Below, piece after piece: positions 12,584 through 23,779 of a stretch of 64,000 nt of DNA (its first letter is position 1; each line of letters begins with the position of its first letter). Below the pieces are notes generated by a model that saw only the letters and a program-made list of their open reading frames with translations, ran no database searches and was not told where the DNA came from. The position numbers were made by a program, and so were the translations under genes. Location of the stretch: positions 14,778,241-14,842,240 of the forward strand of contig CM049318.1 in NCBI GenBank assembly GCA_026874595.1, read 5' to 3'. The DNA comes from Sipunculus nudus. Taxonomy: Eukaryota > Annelida > Sipuncula > Golfingiida > Sipunculidae.

Positions 12584-13022
12584 GAAGTTATATACTGCAG
12601 CGGTCCCAGATTGCTTTTCGTGTAACCTCTGCTTTGTATAGTAAGGTTTTCTGGGTAGGAACACCAAAGAGCGCACAGAGTAAAGAATTGTAATCGGACC
12701 AATGAGAGCGTGATATCGCATTGTGCATCCGGCCCCAAATTTTACACATGCGATACTGCTCTCGCTGGATTGATTACACCAGGACACCAGCTCTCGATGG
12801 TCTGATTATTGGCACTGTGCCAGAAATGGTGTTATCAGACAAACGAGAGTTGGTGTCACATGTTTAAAATTTGGAACTGAATACACGGTACGATACCACG
12901 CTCTGATTACAATTCTGTGCGCATCTTGTTGTTCAGACCCAGAGAACCTTGCTATACAAAGCAGCGGTTACACGATAAGAGATCTAGGACGACTGTAATG
13001 TATAACCGCAGCGTATAAACTC
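12584..13022. mobile_element. Foldback (long-palindrome) element, copy 1
   Basis: The two halves are inverted copies of each other. The left arm reads CTCTGCTTTGTATAGTAAGG, GCGCACAGAGTAAAG and ATTTTACACATG in order. The right arm carries the complements, including CCTTGCTATACAAAGCAGCG near 12947. Outer ends are GTTATATACTGC and its inverse at 13018. The arms cover most of the element, as in non-autonomous foldback elements. No coding sequence. A second copy lies at 15.4 kb. Confidence 0.7.
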
Positions 13023-13269
13023 TCTGACTTATAAGACAATATGCGCTGCCTTTTCTGAGGAAATATATCTGTGCATTGATTTTAGGTGGAACTGTCCCAG
13101 TACTAGTAATGTTAAATTACTGACAGTGAAATTCAAAATAGAGCCCAAATCTGAAAACCCAATTTGTGGTGGTCCTGGCCACAAAATTGACCCGAAAACC
13201 TTAAACAAGTGGCCCATGGGCCATGACGCTTAGCTAAATTTGACTGGGTGCTCATTTCTTTTATAAATG

Positions 13270-14270
13270 TTATATCTTGTCTGTCAGCATAGCCTATGGC
13301 TTATGCTACTCTGTTGAAAAATGGGCAGAAAATAAAAATTTCAGGATTCATAGGAAACCTGCCCAGGACCCCCTGGATTTCAGAAGAGAGGGTTCCAAGG
13401 AAAATGGATACAATTTGTACCCTGTATGTCTTGGTGCTAAAAACCATGTTTCTGGTCCGTACCATGACTCAATTTCAGGTTTACACGGAGAATTGCCAAG
13501 GACTTCTCTGAAGAGTCTGTGGCTAATGGATACAATTTGTGCCCTGTCTGACTGCTCAAAATCATGCTTGCAGAATATAGGTTACATGACCTAATTTTAA
13601 ATTTTAAAGGAGATTTGCCCAGGACCTAGGTCAATGCATACAATTTGTACCAATCTGACGTTAAAGGTACTCAAATCATGTTTTTGGCCTGTCACGTGCA
13701 GGTTTCCAGTGGGATTTTCCAAGATCTGCTTGGATGTTGTGTTGGAAGATTATAGGGCTTAAGGATACAATGTGTGCCCTATCTGACTTTATTTGACATG
13801 TATCATAAGAATTCAGTAACCTTCTTTTAGGATTCAAAGAAGACTTGCCAAAGACCTCCCTAGACTTTTCAATATAAGGTTCAAAGGAAAATAGATACAA
13901 TTTTTATTTTGACTGTCTGGATGCTAAAATTCATTTTTTTTTTGCTCATGGCACATAAAATATAGTCTGTGGACCATGACATAATTTCAGGTTTCCAAAG
14001 AGATTTGCCTGGATGTGGCTTTAGAAGATTCTAGGCGTAATGCATACAATTTGTGCCCCGTCATATTGACTGGATGCTCAAAATCATGTTTTCGGTCCGT
14101 AGGTCACAAAATAAAGGTCATCATGACCTAATTTCAGGTTTCCAAGGAGTTTGCCTAGGACCTCCCTTGATGTACAGTAAGAAGTTTCTATATAACGGTT
14201 ACGATTTGTGAACTGTTAACTTTCGGACGGACGCCGGACAAAGAGTGATCGCTATATATTTCAGCTAAGC
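13270..14270 (+). repeat. Tandem repeat, about 150-170 bp unit, about six diverged copies
   Basis: Units share TTTCAGGTTTCCAAGGAGAT, TTGCCNAGGACCTCCCT, GGATACAATTTGTGCCCTGT and CTCAAAATCATG. The same unit type forms the core at 43.6-44.2 kb. Where a copy in that region has its ends, they belong to the hairpin-head family, so this is probably a core that lost its head. A GGACGGACGCCGGAC stretch at 14224 recalls that family's GTCCGTCC tract. Confidence 0.65.
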
Positions 14271-14320
14271 TTCTCTATGTTGGAATTATAAATAACAGGT
14301 ACAAAAAAGACCTATGTTAC

Positions 14321-14504
14321 CTGCCCGTGGAAGAGAGTAAAAAGGCATGCTTGACTTGGTTCCGATGCCGAACCGGGTGTATGGGCCGACACGGAAAGGG
14401 TAAGTCATGTTTTCCTTCAATCCACTGACGATGGTGGTGAATCCACCTCGGACACGTAACCAATACGGCCAGCTGCTTGGCGTCTTGTACTCGATCACCA
14501 TGCC
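14321..14504 (-). CDS. FN3-domain internal exon
   Basis: An acceptor (CCGTTGTAG) precedes 14504 and a good donor (GGGCAG then GTAACA) follows 14321. The exon is 184 bp, entering in phase 0 and leaving in phase 1. The protein begins GMVIEYKTPSSWPYW, then FTTIVSGLKENMTYPFRV and GPYTRFGIGTKSS. That is the second half of an FN3 domain: a V-I-E-Y-K strand, L-K-E-x-x-x-Y, F-R-V and G-x-G-T. Phase-1 exit at a domain boundary is typical of FN3-repeat genes. Its exit phase does not match the entry phase of the exon at 10474, and its entry phase does not match the favoured FN3 reading at 21260. At least one exon on each side is therefore missing or unrecognised. Gene identity unknown. Candidates include receptor phosphatases, contactin-like and titin-like proteins, none supported specifically. 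Confidence 0.7.
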
Positions 14505-14547
14505 CTACAACGGGGGAAAACATGCAACAGCTATAGGCTTGGGAACC

Positions 14548-14626
14548 CGGGGGGGGGGGGGGACTCTATAACCTAAGGGCCGGGAGCACAGGTGTGTGTG
14601 TGTGTGGGGGTGGGGGGGGGGGGGCA
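14548..14626. repeat. G-rich tract with GT repeats
   Basis: Two runs of G, each over ten long, flank a short GT repeat just upstream of the 14.3 kb exon in gene orientation. The tract could form a G-quadruplex, but no function is implied. Confidence 0.7.
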
Positions 14627-15029
14627 TAAGAATGCTAGATAATCATATGCTAATGATAATATGACCGACGCAGGTGTGTGCGTGTGTAGGCCTATATCAT
14701 TTAAAGTGAGACTGTAAAGCTGTTAATGGTTCACACTACTTATGTGCGCCCATTTTAGATAAGAGCTTTTTCCTTTAAAGCACTGAGATACCTGATTCCT
14801 TCAACATTTTCTAAACTCTGATTTCAAATGTCATGTTGTAACATTCTCCCTAATAATTTTACCTTCGACCTTCACTTCGTTTGGGTCAAAGAGGCAGGGT
14901 GTCAGTTTACTGGCTATCAGCCAATCACAAGCTGATGGCTTGTGGCTCCGCCCTCTGCCATTATAGAGTAAAACCGCTTAACACAGCAGATTTGGCCTCT
15001 TTTGGATCCGACCAGTGGGCCCTATAGAA

Positions 15030-15049
15030 GGCTACCCTCTCGGGTAGCC
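15030..15049. other. Short perfect hairpin
   Basis: GGCTACCC and GGGTAGCC form an 8-bp stem around a TCTC loop. It is isolated, with no T tract or gene beside it. Confidence 0.6.
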
Positions 15050-15398
15050 AGGGTAGTGCTTTTTATACCCGGGGTCAGTTTATGACTGTCTGCCACCCAG
15101 GTGTATTGCCAACAACTTTAAAAGTGGTACGCCTGGTACGTGTCTATTAATTTCATTCTAATTTGAATAATATTGCAGTTTGATATTTGAAGGTTAAGAC
15201 TCTAAATTTTATTTCAATAAACGAGTGTTGTTTTATTTCTTTAAATTGTGCGTGAGTATGTAGGCCAGGCCCAATTCCCCCCCCCCCCCCCCCCGGAATT
15301 AATAAGCAAACTACAATGTATTGGAAAACCAGTCCAACCGGCGCTGCCTGTCTGGGCATCCACACCCAACTCTATCCAAGCAAGGTTTGAGTGTATTC

Positions 15399-15810
15399 TT
15401 AGCTCCTCACACAGCCGTTATCTACTGCCGTCCTCCCATATATCTATTTTCGGGTAACCGCTGCTTTGTATAGCAAGATTTCCTGAATAGAAACACCAGG
15501 TTGCGCACAGATCAAAGAATTGCAATCAGACCAATCAGAGCTTTGGCATTGTGTATCTAGCTCCAAATTTTAAACACAAAACTACCGCTCTCGTTGGTTT
15601 GATAGTACACCCGCCCTCGTTGGTCTGATTCTTGGCGGTGTTATCAGGCCAACGCGAGTCGGTGTCGCATGTTTAAAATTGGAGCCGGATGCACAATGCC
15701 CACGCTCTAAATTGTTTGCTCTGTGCGCACCCTAGTGGTCAGACCCAAAGAACCTTGCTATGAAAAGCAGCGGTTAGAGGAGAAGAGTGTAACCGCTGCG
15801 TAAGGAGTGT
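15399..15810. mobile_element. Foldback (long-palindrome) element, copy 2
   Basis: Arms match copy 1 at 12.6 kb: AACCGCTGCTTTGTATAGCA near 15458 and its inverse near 15757-15776, GCGCACAGATCAAAG and its inverse, and AAATTTTAAACA in both arms. Outer ends read CTTAGCTCCTC and, inverted, CTTACACTCCTT. The unmatched centre is short, so the whole element could fold into one cruciform. Confidence 0.7.
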
Positions 15811-16114
15811 AAGTATAATCAAAGAACCTTTCTTTAATTTAGCTTTAATATATATTTTCCACACAGTTTTAGTCACTATTATGTATATACATTTGGAATC
15901 TTATTTCACAAAAAGCAATTATAAATGTGCATTTGAAATATATACATATTTTCCCGTATTTTTACAGTTAAATGTGTCATCTTTTTTCTCATTTTCTTTA
16001 GGTTTCATTGTAAAATTTTGGATGATTGAACAAACTGCTTTTTGTTTAAACTGCCTGTGAACGCTGTATGAAATAAAATATACTATGCCCCTCCTGACCA
16101 CCCCGGGGATACAA

Positions 16115-16395
16115 ACAATCCGGTAACATGTCTATCCCGGTAACACGGTCATCCCGATAATACGATCATCCCGTTAACACGTCAGCAGTGAAACACAACC
16201 CCCCCCCCCCCTAACACGACGACCACGTTAACATCCCCCCTCTGGTATTAAAACAAACGGAATAACATGACCGATCATGACCACCTGGTAACACTACTAC
16301 CCCGGAGCATCACCATTACTGTAACACGTCCGACACGATAACACGACCACCTCCATTAAAAGACAACCACCCGTAACACGACTAGCCCACTGTCA
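16115..16395 (+). repeat. Degenerate minisatellite of GTAACACGACCA-like units
   Basis: Some fifteen imperfect units of 15-20 bp contain AACACG preceded by CCCGGT or CCCGAT and followed by ACCA or TCATC. A C tract interrupts it at 16200-16210. Confidence 0.6.
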
Positions 16396-16399
16396 TCAC

Positions 16400-18250
16400 C
16401 AATACTTTTACTAACGGTCGATTATTTACGATTATTTACGCTGTAAATGTGAAACATGTCAATCCATCTTATACAATCATTTTTGTTGGGCTCACAGGTA
16501 AAAACTGTGTGGGCCAGATTTCATTTTATGTGCTTTTGATTCAAGTTACAATGAATTGCCTTACTTGAATCGGGCACCCGAACGGGTGACGTTTCGGAGT
16601 CCAGGACACTTGGATGTAACATGTCCCGTTCTTTGCTTTTCTCGGGATGTTCTGGAGATCCTACACTTTGATTCTCTGCATCGAGGCTGCGAAACAACAA
16701 AGAAAATGCTACAAGTACACAACGCCAAGGATAACATTATTGATGTCACAGCGTCACAAATGAAAAGCATACGGTTATCGATCGTTATCGAAATTTACCG
16801 ATAAATTTCGCCTGACTACTGTCAATAAGAATAACATTCCGACTATTGCTTCAAGAAATATGACATAACCATGGTCTGTGAAGCTGTAACTAATTCGTCG
16901 TTTTCAAGAAAAGATGCCTTGACTATTTCTTTAAGGTCATGTGTATATCTTGATAGAACACACGTCTTCTTATATTTATGATCACATAATGATAGTCTAG
17001 TTGGCTGTAACCTTCATGTAAAAAAAATGATTTCATAGCGCATGTAACAGAATAATGGTTGAACTAGAAATTTGCATTCCAAGCTATACAAAACCTCCGA
17101 CTTCATTAACGCGGTCCATATTCTCAGGTTCATTCGTGCAAAAGTGACTGAAAATTTGTGAATATACTTAAAGACATTCCTTGATCCTGATTACGTGAGT
17201 TATGTTGTGAACAAACACAAACATGCACCTACAAACAAACGCACACACATTCTGTGTATATAATACAATCAGTCTTCCCGAGTCCTTTAGATACACGGTC
17301 TCCTATAAACAACGGTTCCGTGCTAGAGTATATTCGTTTGCTATTCGTGACACAGTTCACGCAACCCGCACATACTATTCTTTCTAGATGTAGAATTAAC
17401 GTCTTTCACGGCTGATGTCTCCTATAATTATCCGGTTCTAGGTAGCAGAATACGCCTCCACACAGCGTTATCCAGTACTTCAACAGTTACGGGTTTAAAT
17501 TAAGTCCTGGATCTATTCCTGGAAGAGCTCACAACAGGAACAAATTGCCAGTTTTACCAGTCCGTCAGCAAGAATGTGATACTCGCTCTGAAGCCCATTA
17601 CAGAAAATGACCGTGGCCTTCCTCAGATACCGACTATCTTCGCTGATAGACATCATCTCTCAGCTGTCTCAACTCCGACACACTCAGACCTGTCCCTGGA
17701 CTGCCGATATATCATCAGGCTACATACACTACACTGGTGCGCTGATCGGGGACTTCTCTCGAATATCATCCTCCTCACGACTTATATACGCTTGCCGATG
17801 TCACAAGTCCTGATCGTCTCTGATCCTCTGGCCAGTCACCACTCTCCATTATGCCGACCATCAATTACAACAAGAATGTGAATATGGATACGCCTCTAGA
17901 GACAGAAATCCTGGGAAAACTAAACTAAACAGGTGCACTTCCTTTGAAATCTACAACAAACAATGTAACTATAGAGACCGCCAATCAGAGACGGCTCCGA
18001 CGGAATTTAACTCTACTGAAATAAACATAAAACCAGACACGTTAGCTCACCTACTAAGGCTCTCACGCTAATATCTGAACATGATATTCCATAAAAATGT
18101 ACAATTTATTATAAAAAAATCATCTGGTGATATTCACTACTAGAATATGCAATACAATACCTAAACCACAGGCCTCTGGTGACACACACACACACGCAAG
18201 TGCAAACACACCTGACGGAGACAATAAATTCATGAAAAATGCATATAGCA
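16400..18250. other. Probable intron, no exon or repeat recognised
   Basis: Several open frames of 60-100 codons occur (for example 17576-17881, plus). None resembles a known family and splice signals do not bracket them. A short CA-rich patch lies at 18180-18215. Confidence 0.35.
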
Positions 18251-18254
18251 CCAC

Positions 18255-18325
18255 AAACACAAGCAAAGAGTAAGCGCTTACTGTAAACTACTGACAAATA
18301 CCTTACCGTACACAACTGACAAAAA
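18255..18325 (+). repeat. 25-bp minisatellite, left part
   Basis: About two and a half units of TACTGTAAACTACTGACAAA followed by TACCT. The same array resumes at 20957 after the LINE relic, so the LINE appears to sit inside the array. Confidence 0.6.
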
Positions 18326-20956
18326 CCTTTGTGTCAACAAGAGAGAATCATGATAAAAACTGTAGACCCACAACACTGCTGCCAACTGATTACAAATTAA
18401 TTGCTAAATCATTAGCTAATCGCCTGAAACCACTTCTCTCGAAACTGGTACACGGGAACCAAACCGGCTTTATGAAAAAAAGATATTTTAAAGAAAATAC
18501 CCAGCTAATTAAAAATATGATAACCTTACAAATGTTTATAATATTACTGTACTCTTATTACATTTTGACTATGAAAAAGCTTTGGACACTTTTGAATGGG
18601 CATATATAGAAAAAACACTTAAAACATGTATTATTGGTGAAAATTATATAAAGTGGATAAAAATATGTTACAAGGATGTTTCGTCATGGATCCTAAATAA
18701 CCGGTACATGTCTACATTTTTCCAACCAGAACTTGGAGTTAGACAAGGTTGTCCATTCTGACCTTTTGTATTTGCATTGGCAGTAGAACTCTTCTCTAAT
18801 TACGTAAGAAATAATAAAAGTAAACAAGGTATAATTATAGGAGATACTGAAATAAAACTAAGTTTACAGACGACACAACATCTTTTCCAAAAGATGAAAT
18901 ATATGTAAAACACCGTTTGAACTGTTTGGTGCATGTTCTGGACTGAAAGCGAATCTTGATAAGACAGAAGCCAGGTGGATAGGAAAAACAGTTGGAAAAC
19001 AAGACGAAGATCTGCCTGTTAAATGTTGTTGCGGGCCTTTCGAGGCACTTGACATTACATTTGACGAAATTAGCGCAAGAATGGTTGAACTTAAATTAAA
19101 TACAAGATTAAAAATTATTGAAATCATATTAATACTCTGGAGACGGATAAACCTCACTCTAAAGGGAAAAATAATAATAATAAAATCTTTAGCAATATCG
19201 CAACTTGTCTACCGAATGCCAGACCTACACATACCAACACAAAGTTCACAGTGTGCTACAAACATAATTAATAAATTATCTCGAATAATAAACATTCTAA
19301 AATAAAACATACAACTCTTATATCATCCATTAGTAAGGGGTTTTTGAACGCCCCGGACTTACATGCTAAAAATCACTCCCTGAAAATAGCATGGGAAAAA
19401 CGTTACTATCTACAAATAATCTCAATGGAAACTTTTTCTCCGTGTCTATTTTAAAAGTATATATTTAAATGTAGATTATATCCTATACAGCAGATGCGAT
19501 TTTATTTTACCCCCAGAACTACCGTTAAACAACAAGGATGTCATTATTGCACAGACTAAAACAGACTAGATCGGTTTCTTCTCCGTGAACAATCACAAAT
19601 GAAATATTATGGCTTAATAATTTTATACGCATTAATAAAAAAATCAGTGATATACCGCACTTGGTACAATTCTTGAATTAAACGTATTCATGATATCTTA
19701 TGTGATGACGGCACATTCATGTCTACAGAAGTTCTCGAAAAAACATATGGCATTAAAGTTAATTACCTTGAATACCACTAAAGTTCTACTGTGTGCAGTG
19801 CTACCTTCACGAAAAAACATAATACAATGCTAACAACTTAATAATCTGACAGATCAGGAAAAAGAAATATCCTTAAGTTCCAGGAAATATACAATAACTT
19901 AATCAGTTTAAAAGTCCAACAACCATCATGTATAGAAAATTGGAACGAAGAAATGCCTTCATAGAGAGAAGATTTTAGGAAAATATTCAGTTTCCATATA
20001 CATGAAAAAAGTAAATAAAACTTCAGAGTTTTCAGTTTAAACTTATTCATAGAGGTTTTGCTCAGAACAAATGGTTACACACAATGATTATTATTGATCC
20101 ATCTATATGCAAATTTTGCAATATTAAGGAAGAAAACTTAATTCATAAATTCACGACATGTAAAGACATCTTTTTGGGATGTTTTCACAACTTGGTGGAA
20201 TGGTATTTTTTCGACATCTTACAGATTTGATGGGAAAGATAAAATACTTTGTATATTCTATAATTTAATGAAAGAACAACTTAATTATTGCATGTTGCAA
20301 GCTAGATATTATGTCCATCATACCAAATTTATGGAGAAAAATCTTTCTTTCCTCAGATTCAAGATAAAGCTTCTAAGAGATTTAAAAATAGACAGGTATA
20401 GGTCAACCAATCCGGATTCAGTTGATGATATTAAATGGAAAAAGTTAATCACTGCAATTGAAATTCAGCAGTGATGCGCATAAAACAGCACTTCTCTAAA
20501 ACGAATTGTTTTTTAAGAACCACTTTTGTCAATAGATAAATATTCAAATGTCTCTTCAGCAAAATGTTTATATAGATTCTCTATTATAACAAACGGTTCA
20601 AACACTACTGATATTATCTGTATCCATATCTGTATTCTATATGTATGTCAAAGTTTTTTGTGAGCCGGACATAAAAAAATCGGTTTATATAAATGTATAA
20701 AACTTGAAATGTTGTGCATCGCATACATGACTGCACTACTGCGCAAAAAATTACATACATGTTTAAGATCACTGTATACATGTAAATATTTTGTTGTATT
20801 GATTCATTTTTAATAAATTATCCGGGAATCGCATCGATAATGACAATTAGTTAAAACAAAACCCAAACACGTACTATATATATCTTGTTTTTTTTTTGCC
20901 TACTTGATCCTCTTTGCCTATTTTGCCCTTAGATGCTTTCCTGAAAAAAAAAAACT
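18326..20956 (+). pseudogene. 5'-truncated L1/Tx1-like LINE ORF2 relic
   Basis: Starts abruptly at the reverse-transcriptase motif for NCRPTTLLPTDYK, the usual N-W-R-P-I-T-L-L-N-T-D-Y-K of L1-type enzymes. It continues LANRLKPLLSKLVHGNQTGF (18418-18470), an EKAFDTLEW-like block near 18575, GVRQGCPF (18740) and DDTTSF (18870; the catalytic Y-A-D-D with its first residues lost to a frameshift). A thumb region with KGKIIIIKSLAISQLVYRMP follows at 19168-19230, and a C-terminal CKFCN...H...C zinc knuckle at about 20110-20160. The last frame ends at 20474 with IEIQQ. Many stops and frameshifts make it inactive. The bases after 20474 are probably 3' untranslated sequence, with no clear poly(A) tail. 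It lies antisense to the FN3 gene, presumably in an intron. Confidence 0.8.
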
Positions 20957-21185
20957 AACAAACACGTTATTGTTAACCAAAAAAAAAAAATACGTTACTG
21001 TGAAAGTGGGATAAATACTTTACCGCATGTAAACCAATGACAAATACGTTACTGTAGGCCAGTAACAAATAGTTTACTGTAAACCAATGACAAATACGTT
21101 ACTTTAAACCTGTGACAAATACGTTACTGTAAATACGTGACAAATACCTTACTGTAAACCACCGACAAATACATTACTGTATTGA
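20957..21185 (+). repeat. 25-bp minisatellite, right part
   Basis: About eight units of the form CCAATGACAAATACGTTACT then GTAAA, the same unit as at 18255. Divergence between units is modest and the period is clean at 25 bp over 21020-21150. Confidence 0.8.
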
Positions 21186-21259
21186 ACAGACGAGCACCGG
21201 CAAACTTTCAATATGGCAGCAGTTTTCGGATGAGATCTAAATGAATGTCAACATCTTAC

Positions 21260-21526
21260 CCACACGCCCAGTTTCTGTGCCGACTGGTTCAGAGATGGCG
21301 CCTCTGTCACCTCGGGAAGAATCTTTGGTGGTAAAGTCGGCCGTGGCCTGTATCCAAAAAGGCGGACCTGTTGACCACTGTAATAAGACCGTGCTGTTGG
21401 TTTCCTCTTTGACCACACCTTCTTTCTGGAATAGCCAGACACCCAAAGCAAAATGTCTGTGCAGGATGGTAGGTTCTCTACCACGAAGATAAGATGGCCA
21501 TTACTCACGGACACGTCTGCAGGGAC
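21260..21526 (-). CDS. FN3-domain exon with an apparent one-base frameshift
   Basis: Acceptor GATCTTTCAG at 21536-21527 and strong donor GTAAGA at 21259 bound a 267-bp block, about the size of one FN3 domain. The frame entering in phase 0 is open throughout, but only its first part (VPADVSVSNGHLIF) suits FN3. The next frame, open from 21500, ends KEETNSTVLLQWSTGPPFWI and GAISEPVGTETG, a typical FN3 finish (S-E-P-V-x-x-x-T), and leaves in phase 1 as FN3 exons usually do. Reading a whole domain needs a switch of frame near 21440-21452. This could be a sequencing error, a shorter exon using an inner acceptor (for example before 21456), or a decaying gene. Function: extracellular or cytoskeletal adhesion module. 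Protein unknown. Confidence 0.5.
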
Positions 21527-21632
21527 CTGAAAGATCATATATTGTTATTTAAACTGGGATGAGTTTGTTTTGCGTAACAAAATCAAATAAATATACATAT
21601 ATCTCATTGTTTTTTATAGCAAAAACAAATCA

Positions 21633-21644
<12 letters not shown>

Positions 21645-21698
<54 letters not shown>
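21645..21698. repeat. (AT)n microsatellite, 54 bp
   Basis: Uninterrupted AT dinucleotides, followed closely by a tract of ten G at about 21731. Confidence 0.95.
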
Positions 21699-21701
<3 letters not shown>

Positions 21702-21766
21702 CTTACTCAGCCGTCCCATCCACAAATTTAGGGGGGGGGGGATATGCACTACCTTTAACGTTTGGC

Positions 21767-22205
21767 TGAGTTGACCTTAAAGATGAAGGTCAAGGTTAAT
21801 GGTTTTCAATCACATCCGAGATTTGGGTAGAAACAGTTGACATAGTAAATTTTACAAAAAATATTTAGTGATTCAATAATTACAGCATTCACCATAAATT
21901 TCTATTCCAGCCGATTTGACTTTAAAGATGAAGGTCAGAGTCATCAGTTTTCGAACACATCCGAGATTTAGTAGAAATGATTTACGAGTCATATTTCATG
22001 AAAATATATTGAGTGAGTTCATAAGTTATAGAGTTCACAATATATTTCTAGTTCGGCTGATTTGACCTTGAAGACGAAAATCAATTTCACCAGTTTTCGA
22101 ACAACGACGATAATTTTGCAGAGACAATTCACGTGTAATTCACATGAAAAAATATATGGTGGTGATGAAGGTCAAGGTTAAAAGTTTTCCGACTCAAAGA
22201 CTTTA
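21767..22205 (+). repeat. Tandem repeat, about 145 bp unit, three copies
   Basis: Copies begin near 21767, 21911 and 22057 with TTTGACCTTAAAGATGAAGG, then GTTTTCGAACACATCCGAGA and AGTAGAAA. AGGTCA half-sites recur but are not arranged as clean direct repeats here. Confidence 0.65.
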
Positions 22206-23779
22206 GTTGAAACCATTTGTGTTTGTTAAATTTAAGGGGGAAAATGCAATATATATCGACATAACTCAAAACGTTAATAACGGATTTCGATTATTTTTTC
22301 AGGATATCTTGGCGACGGGACAAAGACAAAGAATAAATTTTTGGGTGATCCGGTTTACAACCTGGATCCAGGAATTATTTAAAGAAAATGCCGCATTTCT
22401 TATATGCCACGTGGCGGTAATGAGTAGCCTTGTGAAGTTTATTGCCACTAGATGGCCCTCAGTGTCGGTATGTTTAATGTTCCGTGATTGTCATGCCGTC
22501 TATATTTTTGACAATGTTATATGGAGACAATAAGCTTCCTTACATCAAAAGGACAGGTCTCCCATGGATTAATTAACACAAATAGAACATAAATCAATCA
22601 AACTTCCATCTTCAAATATTAAATGTTAAAAACCAGCTATTCTCCTACCTTTTCTATAGAATTTACGTGATTTCTGGCTTTTACTGCGTAAATATTAATA
22701 AAATCTAGGCAAATCCGGTAGAAAAAAGTTCTTATGATGCCTCTGAGACAGGTGTATGAGTTTGTTTTTTTAGCAAGCTGTAAACACAGCAAATGTAGAC
22801 AGACTTAAAGTCACTTAACTTAAAGTTGATGGTTGCCCATGTGCTATGGTAGACCACCACATGTTGAAAACACATGATATAAACAAAACTAACAGGCTGT
22901 GTTGTGCTCGGCAGTTTCTGGTCTTGCTTTATTAAAGGTTCAAGGTTATCTTAGTTAACAGAAGTCACATATCGGAATAGACTCATTCAAGAGTTTATTG
23001 GTTCTTGAGAGCATGATTATTTTAATCACACAGTTTAACCTCATTGTGTGAACTTCGCTTAAATCGGATACATCGCATGTGCCATAGGTAAGTGAGCAAT
23101 TTAGTTCAGTTATATAGAATGTGCGAAAGAAGTCAGGGAGCTTGGTCCTTGCAAAAGGGTCGTCGTACAACCAACAACACAGCCAAGGTCTGACACCTCC
23201 AGGGCACTGTCAGGGGGGCATCACTGTCAAATTATGGTATCAGTTTTGTGCTACTGCCCGTTTCGTAGCCTACGCTTGACCGTTAGAGCTGGAAAAAATA
23301 AGGGGAAGGGGTAACTTAAATGTGAATATCTTGGCTTCTGATCACCAATCTTAAAAATGAATATATCCCAAGAAATGTCTTAACGGGTTTATCAATATAT
23401 GTAACAACCATGTTTATATGATTAAAATTGCAATTCATGGAAATAAATATGTCACGTCCAATAAAACAAGGGACATGTGGGTCACGGCGCTATGCTGAAA
23501 TTGATTATGGGAATATTATTTTTTATAAAAACCTAACATATGGAAATGTGGCAACAGCTAGCCTTCAATGATTACATATTTGTATTTGGTATCTGAACTA
23601 AGTGACTGTAATATGCATGTAAATTATAAAAAAAGGAAGAAAGTGGATTGAGTTGATCAAAGTATAATGATACACATTGAATTTTATTTGAAATATGGGG
23701 GCGTTAAAAATAATCAAAATTTTCAATTTTTCAAATCAGAACAAGTTTGATATCAATTTGTCGTTCCAAACTGGAGCTA
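22206..23779. other. No gene recognised; one CTCF-like motif
   Basis: A 108-codon open frame at 22207-22533 has no family resemblance or splice context. CCACTAGATGGC at 22445-22456 fits the core CTCF consensus. The rest, including a TA-rich stretch near 23500-23700, shows nothing. Confidence 0.4.

Noticed and set aside
21248-21538. The fully open 89-codon frame as the only reading of the 21.4-kb exon
   Set aside because: Its second half has no FN3 character, whereas the neighbouring frame ends in a clear FN3 finish with the usual exit phase; I kept both as possible.
22207-22533. 108-codon open frame as a gene
   Set aside because: No family resemblance, no splice context and no repeat of the frame elsewhere; AT-rich chance frame is the simplest reading.
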